Of a stretch of 41,948 nt of DNA, positions 1 through 10,691 are shown in pieces. The position numbers and the translations under genes were made by a program. The DNA lies in assembly GCA_020080175.1 (NCBI GenBank), contig JAGHQL010000212.1, positions 1 through 41,948 on the forward strand. Reading direction: 5' to 3'. Under the pieces are notes generated by a model. It was not told the origin of the DNA and ran no database searches. It worked only from the letters and a program-made list of their open reading frames with translations. This DNA comes from Glutinoglossum americanum. Lineage: Eukaryota; Ascomycota; Geoglossomycetes; Geoglossales; Geoglossaceae. Positions within the stretch are counted from its first letter, which is position 1. Each line of letters starts with the position of its first letter.

Positions 1-516
1 GGGCGGCGTTGAGGGCGCATATCGGGGGGGGGGGATGAAGTTGGGTGGGTGGGTGCATGATGTTTATTTTCTTAGGGAGGAGGGGGGGGAGGGGGGTGTG
101 TATATACGTGTAAAGAGAGAGAGAGAGAGAGAAAAGAAAAAAAGGGAAATATCCCTCGTCTCGTCTTCTTGCGAGGGAGATGGATCGGATCGGGTGGGGT
201 GGTGGTACACAAAAGTCTCGATTCTCCTTTGAGAAAGTTTTTTTTTTTTTTTTTATCCCTCTCTTTCCTTCCTTCTTTCTTTCTTTCTTCCCTTTTTCTT
301 CTTGAAAAAAAAAAAAAAATAAACTAATGTAACATGGGTTCGTTCGTCTCTTCCGCCGAAGTACATGTAGAGATAATATACCCCTCCCTCCCCCTCTCTC
401 TCTCTCTCTCAAAAAAAATGTTCATGTTCTAAACCCAGCGACCCAGCTGCGCCAGCGCCCCTAAACCTCCTCAACCCCCACCCCTCACCTCGCTCTGTCC
501 CTCCTCCCTTCCTTCT
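1..516. other. Left-edge intergenic, low-complexity DNA
   Basis: No gene is supported here. The stretch holds G-rich runs at the very edge, a GA dinucleotide tract at about 114-132, a T run followed by CTTT-type pyrimidine repeats at about 238-300, an A run at about 305-320 and a CT tract near 399-413. It lies just past the stop codon of cytochrome c1, so it contains that gene's 3' untranslated region and then ordinary spacer. A short open frame at 35-232 is only low-complexity sequence. Confidence 0.7.
114..132. repeat. GA dinucleotide microsatellite
   Basis: About nine GA units in a row, seen directly, in the spacer downstream of cytochrome c1. Confidence 0.9.
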
Positions 517-1847
517 TCAGCGCTTGACGGGCGAATTATAGAGTAGTTTCCTCGTCTTGATCGGCGACCATTTGTACCTTTTTATTTTTGGGTGGTCAGC
601 AAAAACGGTCCCCCCATTCGCAACGTCAGGAGGTCGGGGTCAAAAAAAACTTACTTCTTCACCCACACGCTCAGGGCGAATAGGATTGACGTCACGACGA
701 TGACCTTCATCCCCATCTTCTTCCGCTCGTCCATCTCGGGCTCGGCGGCCCAGTTTAGGAATTCAACAACGTCCTTGGCCATCTGGGAACTTGTCGCCGG
801 CGTGCCGTCTTCATAATCAACGAGGCCGTCGTAGAGAACGCGGGCCATGGCGATGCCTAAGAGGGGTTAATCGGTCAACTCGCGTATTGACGTTAAAAAA
901 AAAAAGGGACTTACCGGTTCCGGGGAAGTAAGGGTTGAAGTTCATGCCCTCGGCAATCTGAGCTCCAGCAGGAGCCTCCTCTGGATATCCGGTCAACAGG
1001 CTAAAGACGTAGTCGCAGCCACCATGCCTAGCCTTGATGATCAAGCTGAGATCCGGTGGAAGTGCGCCATTGTTTGCGGCTCGTGCAGCTTCGTCGTTCT
1101 TGTAAGGGTTGGGGATGTAGTCTGACAATTTCCCAGGGCGCTTTTCAATTTCACCTTCGTCGTTGGGCTCCGTGTCGTATTCATTTTCCTCAGCCATTAC
1201 TTTAGCTTCGTCGACGGTGTGAGTCGTCCCGACGAGAGCGCGCCATGGGACTCTGCTGAGAGAGTGACAGGAAGCGCAGACTTCCCGGTAGACTTGGAAA
1301 CCCCGACGAAGTCTGACTTTGCGTTAGGTCTCGAATGGGACGAGATATTGGCGGCGTAAGGGGGGGGCTTACGTTTGGTGGTCAAAAGTCCTATTCCACT
1401 TGGTGTGCTCCCAGGGATACTTTGTTGGATGTAATCTACGAATCCAGGAATCGTCAGCATCTCACCTCGGTTAGGAGGATATCAATGCAACGCAGCTCCA
1501 CTGACCCTTCTTCTGCTGGTGTCATGGCGTGCACCTCTTGTCCGTAGAGATGGTAATACCAGGCGATTGATCCGATGGCGAGAGCGGTCGCGGCCGACCC
1601 AAGTGTCGTCGTAAAGGGCGACGAGGCAGCTTCGGCTGTGGAGCCTTCCGTCGAGGCAGAGCGCTATCATCTCCGTTAGAGGTACGAAGCACATAATGAT
1701 ACCACCTGCACAGCAACGAATCCCCCATAGATTCAAGGCTGTGCAATTTATTGAATGGTTGAGTGAACGTACTCGAACGGTTCTCCCAGCAGCATTTCGG
1801 ACCGCGCCTGTCACCACCCTCGACCGAAGACCCGACCTCAGCAGCAT
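517..1847 (-). CDS. cyt1: Cytochrome c1, heme subunit of the cytochrome bc1 complex
   Basis: This is the membrane-anchored c-type cytochrome of respiratory complex III, which passes electrons from the Rieske protein to cytochrome c at the mitochondrial inner membrane. I read six exons: 1847-1773, 1663-1506, 1435-1373, 1312-915, 856-655 and 577-517, giving 957 nt and 318 residues in frame. Residues 1-25 are rich in Arg and Leu and lack acids, as in a matrix presequence. The heme site is CASCH with C111, C114 and H115, inside the family sequence [13 protein letters not shown]. The stretch [20 protein letters not shown] carries the methionine region. A single membrane span lies near residues 281-296 ([14 protein letters not shown]), followed by the basic tail [13 protein letters not shown]. 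An in-frame stop at 651-653 would end the protein early, but a good donor overlaps it and the spliced last exon restores the conserved tail. Start and ends agree with family length. Confidence 0.95.
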
Positions 1848-2580
1848 TGTGGTCCAAGCTATGCCTTTACTGGCAAGATTGATCCCTACAGAAGGAAAAG
1901 ACTCAATTGCAGAGTTGTGATGTACACGAAGCGATCGGAAGGGTTTGAAGAGGTCGTTCGGGAGAGCGATGAACCAGCTAGATTTCTCGTTCGCTTGGCT
2001 TGGCGGTTCTTTTGAATATCTTTCATCTGATTGGCCGGTTCTGAAAACCTCGCAACCAAAAAAAAACCTCTACCTAAACCAAAGAAAATAAAGGCATTGT
2101 ATGGAAGATGTGGTCTGGGAATCGAATTCTGGGATTCTCCGTAAAAATATTAAAGTTTTCCCAATGGGCTCTATGTGGTGGTTTGATGAGGTAAATTAAG
2201 CGTCTACATATGTTTTGGTTGGCTCTGCCTCGTATGCTCAACCCACTGGGCTTCCTTGCTTGACCTAAACTACCAGCCACGCCACTCCCCTGATTAATAA
2301 TGTATATACCCGCATCGTGGTGCCCACACTGGTGAGCGACAGTGTCACTCTGGCGAATAATAAATAAACCTACATAGGTTCTTAGTCAACAACAGCCAGC
2401 TAGCTGTGGCAGCGTACTGATAAACGCATGTTTAACCAGTAATATTTAGGCTTCACACTCGGACGTGCTCGGCTCCGGCTCCTTTATCATTTTCTAGTTA
2501 ATCTAGAGGACGAAGTATTGTGATATGCTCAAACTTTTCAGAGGGTATTTAATTCGAGGTTGGCCAGTCATAGGTAAACT
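1848..2580. other. Spacer: cyt1 promoter and aro3 3' region
   Basis: Both flanking genes are on the minus strand, so this stretch should contain the 3' untranslated region of the DAHP synthase gene (right part, near 2580) and the promoter and leader of cytochrome c1 (left part). I looked for tRNA box motifs and found none that fold. The open frames at 2074-2280 and 2525-2797 match no family and the second overlaps the real aro3 end. I see no repeat. Confidence 0.6.
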
Positions 2581-4092
<1,512 letters not shown>

Positions 4093-4415
4093 TGCGAAGT
4101 GCGGATATCTAGTATCTCAGGCTGGCTGAATAAATTTGAGTGGTTGGATAGATTTTTGAGCTATCAAGACTGCAAGGTGGGAGGAATGCAGAGTGCGAGG
4201 GTGTTTTGAGTCACCCGAAATAAAAAAAAAAAACCCGTTGATCGATGCTGACCGCTAAACGGCAATTCATCTGATTGGTGGTTGCGCGCACACGCGTTTG
4301 GTGCGCACGGGATTTCAGCGCCTTGAACGCGTTCCCCACAGAATTTATTTAGCGAACTTCATCACAGCTCTGCGTATCGAAACCCGCCTGGTTGGAGCGA
4401 TAACAGCGCGACAGC
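4093..4415. promoter_or_regulatory. Divergent promoter region between aro3 and MSH3
   Basis: The two start codons face away from each other across 323 bases. The region contains two copies of ACGCGT (4292-4297 and 4327-4332) and an inverted CCAAT box (ATTGG near 4275), all nearer the MSH3 start. An A run lies near 4220-4232. It must hold both promoters; the transcription starts cannot be fixed from sequence. Confidence 0.75.
4292..4332. promoter_or_regulatory. Pair of ACGCGT (MCB-like) boxes upstream of MSH3
   Basis: ACGCGT occurs at 4292-4297 and again at 4327-4332, 84 to 124 bases upstream of the MSH3 ATG and 35 bases apart. In yeasts this palindrome is the MluI cell-cycle box bound by the MBF (Mbp1/Swi6, Cdc10) factor that drives G1/S genes, including DNA replication and repair genes. 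The match is exact; control of MSH3 by MBF is inferred. Confidence 0.55.
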
Positions 4416-7400
4416 ATGGTTGCTCCAAACGGCTTGAAAACGGCTTCTCAGCCCAAGAAACAGCAGTCCATTTCAAGTTTCTTTACCCCAAAGGCTGTTG
4501 TTACCCCCCCTTCAACCAACGCAGCACCCCCGGCAACCGGGAGCTTACATCCCGGGACGTCGAGTGGAAATGACAATAGGGGGGGTGGATTTGCCAATGG
4601 GAAATGGGATGATTCTAACTCGAGTTCAGGCCGAAGAGTCTCTGCCAAAAGGCCGCTTGAAGATGAGGATGTCTCTGGAATAGATAAAGGCTCATCTTCC
4701 GGCTCAAAGAGACATCGAACAAGTCCCTCGACACCTCATAGTGTCGACGAGGGTGAGGATACCCCTGGAAGAGATAAAGGCTCATCTTTCGGCTCAAGGG
4801 GGCATCGAATAAGTCCCTCGAAACCTCATAGCGTCGGCGAGGATGACGATGATCAGGATGTTCCAGCCCCTCCCCCGATTAGCAATAGGAAACCTAGGCA
4901 GCGAATATCTGGGAGGACTTCGAAATACCTTTTTGCCGGGTCGTCCCGGTCTATTGCAGGTGACGGAGGTCCCGATCCTGCCGACGAAAATACTGACCCA
5001 GCCGCGCAGCGACAAAAAGAAAGGCTCCACCAGAAGTTTATCAAGAAGTTGGGAAACCCAGATAGCATGACTGAGATCAAGCGACGAAGATGGCAGAATT
5101 CTGAGGCGGTAGGGGACGATAGCGATAGCGCAGATTGTGCCGAGGGTGGCGAAGACCAAGGGAGTGCCGTTGCGGGACCAAGCAAGCCCAAGGGTCCCAA
5201 GGATGCAAAAAGGGGCCCTGCCAACAAGAAGAGTAATTTGACGCCTATGGAGAGACAGTTCTTGGAGATCAAGAAGAAACATATGGATACGCTATTAGTG
5301 ATGGAGGTGGGATATAAATTCCGCTTTTTAGGTGAGGATGCTAGGACAGCATCCAAGACATTGTCTATAATGTGTATTCCTGGGAAATTTAGATATGACG
5401 AACGTAGGTGTTTTCTCTATTCGGATGTTGTCTGGGGCGTGTTCTAACTCCATAAAAGATCCTTCCGAGGCCCATCTGGACCGTTTCGCATCAGCTAGTA
5501 TTCCCGTCCATCGCTTACACGTGCATGTCAAACGCCTAGTTACAGCTGGCCATAAAGTAGGGGTGGTACGCCAACTGGAGACCGCAGCGCTCAAAGCAGC
5601 AGGCGATAATAAAAACAGGCCATTCGTCCGCAAGCTGACCAATTTATACACTAAAGGTACTTATATTGACGATGTAGAAGGGCTAGATGGCCCTATAGAT
5701 GGACCGAGTGGTGGGGTGCCAGCCACGGGATATCTTCTGTGCATTACTGAAACGAACGCGAAAGGTTTGGGTGTGGATGAAAAGGTGCATGTTGGAATTG
5801 TCGCTGTGCAACCTGCTACTGGCGACGTCATCTATGATGACTTCGAGGATGGCTTTATGAGGAGTGAGATTGAAACGAGGCTGCTACATAGTACGACATA
5901 TCTATCCTCTTGCTACCTAATCCGCATCACGCTAATCGCAGTTAACAGTCTCTCCGTGCGAATTCCTCATCGTTGGAGAACTATCAAAGGCGACGGAGAA
6001 ATTGGTCCAGCATCTATCAAGTAGCAGGTTGGTAATGCCATCAGGGACACGGAGAACTTATGGCTAACTTGGCCAGCACCACCGTATTTGGGGATAAGAT
6101 CCGCGTTGAGCGTGTTGAGAAGCCCAAGACAATGGCAGCTCAATCCTATAGCCATGTTTCAGGCTTCTACGCGGACAAGATGAAGGAATCCCAGAGTGTA
6201 GAGGATGAGAATGCGAGTAATGTGCTGGACGAAATTCTCAAGTTGTCGGAACATGTCACGGTGTGCCTCTCTGTCATGATTACCCACATGACCGAGTATG
6301 GCTTGGAGCATGTGTTCGACTTGACGAAGTATTTCCAATCTTTTAGCGGCAGGTCACATATGCTACTTAATGGAAATACCCTTACAAGCTTGGAGCTTTA
6401 TCGAAACCAGACGGACTACTCCGAAAAGGGCAGCTTATTCTGGACTCTGGATAGGACACAGACACGGTTTGGTCAGCGTCTATTAAGGAGATGGGTCGGA
6501 CGACCATTATTGCAGAGAGAAAAGCTTGAAGAAAGGGTAGCAGCGGTCGAAGAGCTAAAAGATGGAACGCAGGGCCTACTCGTTGACAAGTTAAGGGTAT
6601 TGCTGAGCAAGGTAAAATACGATCTTGAAAAGGGGCTCATTCGAATTTACTACGGCAAGGTGCGTTGAAGTGGGTATTTTTGCTCGAGCATTGCTAAGGA
6701 ACAGAAAGTGCGCTCGACCTGAGGTCTTGACTATCCTGCAGACCCTGCAGCGAATCTCGAATGAATTCGCCTCTTTCGAGTCCGCTGAGGATGTCGGTTT
6801 TGGCTCTGGCATCATAAATAACGCTATCGCTGTTTTGCCAACTATATCAGATGACATCGTTGGCTTCCTGGAAAAGATCAATGCGGAAGCGGCGCGAAGC
6901 AATGACAAATATGCCTTTTTCCGTGATTCCGAGGAGACCGACGGTATTACTGGGCAGAAGCTCGTAAGGCCACTACCAAACATGTCTCTGTTTACGAAAG
7001 CTAACAGGTACGTAGGCTATCGCATGCGTTGAACAGGAGCTTGATCAATACCGAACTATCGCAGCAGAAAAAGTTCGTAAGACAAAAGTCGATTACGTGA
7101 CCGTGTCTGGCATTGAGGTGAGCTTTTGCACAAGGAATTGGTTCGGACATCTGGACCCGCTGACCTTGCTGCAGTATCTCATTGAGGTTGAAAATTCTCA
7201 GCTTAAAAATGTGCCTGCGTCTTGGGCTAAAATTAGTGGTACAAAGCGGCTTTCCCGCTTCCATGCACCCGAGGTCTTGAAAATGATCCGTGAGCGTGAC
7301 CAGCACAAGGAAGCTTTAGCAGCGGAATGTGATAAAGCTTTTTCGCAGTTTTTGGCTAGCATCGCCTCGAGGTATCAAATGCTCCGCGATACTGTGCAGA

Positions 7401-8405
7401 GCCTAGCCGTCTTAGATTGTCTCCTTTCGCTAGCAGAAGTCGCCAGCCAACCTGGCTACGTAAAGCCAGAGTATACTGACGAGACCCGCATCTGTGTTAA
7501 GCAGGGCCGACACCCAATGGTTGAACAGCTTTTGGTTGACTCCTACGTACCAAACGATATCGATCTCCGTACCGATGGACATAGGGCTATGCTCATAACG
7601 GGCCCCAACATGGGAGGCAAAAGCTCCTATGTTCGTCAAGTCGCTCTAATAGCTATCATGGGTCAAATTGGCAGTTATGTACCCGCTGAATCAGCTAAAC
7701 TGGGCATGCTCGATGCAGTATTCACACGGATGGGAGCCTTTGACAACATGATGGCTGGGGAATCAACCTTCATGGTCGAGCTGTCAGAAACTTCCGACAT
7801 TCTCAAACAAGCAACGTCGCGCTCGCTAGTGATTCTAGACGAACTGGGTCGTGGAACGTCGACTCATGATGGTGTGGCGATTGCTCAGGCGGTGTTGAAT
7901 TATATGCTTCGTGATCTGCAGAGTTTGACGTTGTTCGTGACGCACTACCAGACGCTTAGCACGATGGCTAGGGGGTTTGAACATGGAGAGCTGGTTAATA
8001 GTCATATGCGATTCGAGGAGAAGGGCGAGGAGGGGGACGAGATCACGTTCCTGTATGAAGTCACAGAGGGCGTGGCACACAGATCTTATGGGTAAGTTAC
8101 AATCCATGTGGTTGCCATAATTGATATTTGCTCTAATACATGCTTCTGGTGCTTTCTATAGGCTAAATGTCGCTTCCTTGGCCAACGTTCCGAAGACCGT
8201 CATCGACATAGCAGCAATCAAATCTCGTGAGCTTGAGGGTTCGGTGAAGGTAAAGAAGTTAACTGCCTTGTGAGCACTCGTTATTTCTCATATTTGCTAT
8301 TGACGGCTCCTAATCCTCTACACTAGATCCCGAATCTTGACATCCTCCACCAATCTCGGGAACGAGCAACTAGAGCAGCTTGTTGCAGGAATCGAGCAGC
8401 TATAG
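4416..8405 (+). CDS. msh3: DNA mismatch repair protein MSH3 (MutS homologue 3)
   Basis: MSH3 pairs with MSH2 to form MutS-beta, which recognises insertion/deletion loops in the nucleus. Nine exons (4416-5403, 5459-5890, 5949-6027, 6077-6659, 6709-6963, 7016-7117, 7175-8091, 8162-8269, 8327-8405) give 3543 nt and 1180 residues. A PCNA-binding PIP box, QQSISSFF (residues 16-23), opens a long polar, low-complexity linker with a duplicated 30-residue unit. MutS domain I begins near [17 protein letters not shown] and [12 protein letters not shown], and [19 protein letters not shown] follows. The conserved [18 protein letters not shown], the lever/clamp region and the ATPase domain come next. Walker A is GPNMGGKS (residues 956-963), followed by [14 protein letters not shown] and [10 protein letters not shown]. 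The C terminus [11 protein letters not shown] is conserved. KSFLG-type wording and the VEVGYKFRF start separate it from MSH6, which has a different N-terminal mismatch motif. All key ATPase residues are present, so it should be functional. Confidence 0.96.
4677..4856 (+). repeat. 90-bp tandem duplication in the MSH3 linker
   Basis: Two direct copies of 90 bases each, 4677-4766 and 4767-4856, encode two 30-residue units. Both contain G-x-DKGSS-x-GS, then a basic stretch, then SP(S)-x-PHSV followed by acidic residues. The copies differ at a few sites but keep the frame exactly. The unit lies in the disordered linker between the PIP box and the MutS core. Confidence 0.9.
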
Positions 8406-8622
8406 TCGGAAAGTTATAACATCGCTGTAGGAGCCTGGATATTTAACTTCTAGATTAGCGTAGATTGATAACGGTTCATCGGAGCGTATACTTGTAAATG
8501 GTTAAATAGGAGTAGGGACATGTAAAATAATAGAGCTACGAACCTGCCAATAGAAAAAGAGAGAAAAGTCTTTCTGGCGCTGTGATTTGCACTCCGCAGT
8601 GCAAAATTCCACCAGGAATTGG
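8406..8622. terminator. Convergent 3' ends of MSH3 and PCH2
   Basis: The stop codons of the two genes face each other across 217 bases. The stretch is AT-rich in its middle (around 8450-8560) and must hold both polyadenylation regions. No other feature is seen. Confidence 0.6.
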
Positions 8623-10543
8623 TTATGCGCAAGCCGGTCCAACCTCATCTTCCACAGCTTGGGCTAAGGCTGAAAGAAACTCGTGGATGCTGCATCGTTC
8701 GTGTTGGATATAGCACGAGTGAGCGAGGACGGGCAGGCGACGGAGCTTCCGCCCACTTATTCCCTGAATGTCGTAGAAAACAAATTAGCACATTGGGTTG
8801 AAACCGGCAGGGTGGAAAAATAAGCTGTAGGTGGCTGCAAACCTTGCAGCGCTCCGCTATTGCCAGCAATTTGGTCCCGGCAGCGTTAGAATTACATCGA
8901 TCCAAAGTTGCAAGCTCATGGTTGGGAACTTGGGGTTCGTCAACGGACATGGCGCCGGTGTCGGTGGTATCGTCTTTTTCGCGCAGGTGCCAAATAATGC
9001 CACAACGCTGAAGTTCGACAAGGCAAGTTCTCAAGATAGAGTACGCAGCAGGCGCTGATGGTTCTGGGATGAACTGTTTGATGTCTACTCGGTCTAGAAA
9101 TGCGGAGTCCTGAAGTAATAATACTTAGCACATGGGATAGGGGTTAGGAGGCGTGCCCAGAGTTTTTTTGGGGGGCTTGCCATTGCTTCGATCATATTGC
9201 TCGTGCATAGGACGATGACATTTGGGCGAGCGCGTAATCGGTCTAGAGCTGTCAGCAGTGCATTTGTCGCCTGCATTAAGGAAGTTAGTACAGACTAAGG
9301 GAGGGTAAGGAAAAGGGTTCCCCATACACGCATAGAATCCGCCGGCTCATTTCTGCTCGCAGTTGATTGACGAGAGCCCGTCAAGCTCTCAATCTCATCG
9401 ATGAGAATGCATACAAACGTGTCTTCCTCTTCGTCCACAAGGTCTTCAATTCCTTCGAAGAGTTTGTTGACGAGCTTTGCACTCCCGCCAAACCATCTGC
9501 TAAAAAGAGAATGAGAACTTATCTCCACAAACTTTCCATAGCTGAAGCGTTTGCGTAGTCGAATTGAAAGTCTCTGGGCAAGAGCACGACTGAGGAGCTC
9601 GGTTAGAAGGTGGTAGAGATGTACGGGGCATTGTTAACTGGAATTACCACAATGTCGATTTGCCTGTCCCCGGAGGCCCATGCAGTAAGATGAGTCTACC
9701 GCAGTTTACCACTTGAGGGTTCACTTTACGATCCGTGAAAAGTGCTAGATTGTATGAGGCCAGAGTACGTCATATTTCAATTATCCGGTGGTAGTAACAC
9801 GACTCACTAACGCTCGTAATGTAATATAATAACCTTGCTGGAATTGGTGTATCATAAATGAGGCTATTAACATTAGTCAGAACGAGGCTGAGCATCAGTC
9901 TTAAGAATTTCCTTACGATTCCCAGAGCCCGACAAAAGCCTTACTCGGCAGTCGCACAGATGCAATTTTTGACGTGTTACGCTCATCTTCATCGATACTC
10001 TCTTCTGGGGCTCTTTTATGGTGAGAATTGGAATCAATCTCTTCCCATGCCAAAGTATCCGGGTTCCACGGCGCCCGCAAGCGGCCCAATGTCGACGCAG
10101 AGGTGCTATCAGTAGAATTTTCCTCAAGCCTATAGGTGTGCACTTTTAGATCAACATCACAGAGCCGATAGTCGGTAGTGTCTGGTGGTGAACCAGTACA
10201 CTCCACTACGCTCATGGACTCTACAGGGGATGGATATGGTGCACCACCTCGAGAAGGAGATTAGCATATGCGGGTGATCTCAGACGGATAGACCCTCAAT
10301 AGATAGAGTTTTGTTCATACTAAAACTTGTAAAATCTTCGTCTAGTGAAAGGTATGTGAAATTATCGGCGAGCCATTGTGCTACCAATTGATCAGCCTGG
10401 AGATCGAGAGTTAGTAGGCATTCGGGATAATTGATAATTTTTGAGCCTACCACATCGAGCGAACTGCCGTCATCTTTAAGAAGAACTTCGACATGCAGGG
10501 TTGGTCTTGCCCTGGTCGGTTGGCTTGCTGTGGTTGTTTGCAT
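8623..10543 (-). CDS. pch2: PCH2/TRIP13 AAA+ ATPase, HORMA-protein remodeller
   Basis: Pch2/TRIP13 unfolds the N terminus of HORMA proteins (Hop1/HORMAD, Mad2), removing Hop1 from synapsed meiotic axes and resetting the spindle checkpoint. Nine exons (10543-10451, 10396-10294, 10220-9917, 9863-9808, 9744-9648, 9589-9328, 9270-9181, 9109-8843, 8763-8623) give 1413 nt and 470 residues, close to the family size. The N-terminal domain (about 1-150) is followed by the conserved GLWESLIYD entry motif. Walker A is GPPGTGKS (208-215, K214); Walker B is CILIDEIESL (D282, E283). The pore and motor motifs EISSHSLFSRWFGGSAKLV, EPADSMRATNALLTALDRL, TSNMIEAMDSAFLDRVDIKQ and GISGRKLRRLPVLA are all present. 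Seven of the eight introns are GT-AG; intron 7 (9110-9180) starts with GC. The start was chosen as the ATG heading the first in-frame exon, 148 bases from the divergent channel gene. Confidence 0.93.
9110..9180 (-). other. GC-AG intron inside PCH2
   Basis: The intron begins GCAAGC on the minus strand and ends TTCAG, with CTAAC as a likely branch point. Only splicing at GC joins TSNMIEAM to DSAFLDRVDIKQ, which lines up residue for residue with TRIP13 without a gap. No GT donor nearby keeps this alignment. Confidence 0.8.
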
Positions 10544-10691
10544 GGTTCTTATCTGCCCTAATTGGTTTGGTGGAACGTGGGGGTTCCCGGAGAATTTGTG
10601 TGGGGGTCCAGAAGTAGCCGCGTTGCATGCCTTTTCCAGGTTTCGGCGACTTGATCTTCCCCACCAACATCCCAGCCATCGACACTGAACG
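10544..10691. promoter_or_regulatory. Short divergent promoter between PCH2 and the CSC1-like gene
   Basis: Only 148 bases separate the two start codons. An inverted CCAAT box (ATTGG) lies near 10560, and a GTAGCCGCGTT stretch near 10615 resembles, imperfectly, the URS1 element of yeast meiotic genes. Both readings are weak. Confidence 0.45.

Noticed and set aside
2095-2150. Possible tRNA B box (ATCGAATTC-like)
   Set aside because: The flanks do not pair as a T arm on either strand and no A box lies at the right distance.
10610-10622. URS1-like meiotic element in the PCH2/CSC1 promoter
   Set aside because: Only part of the yeast consensus matches; not enough to call a site.
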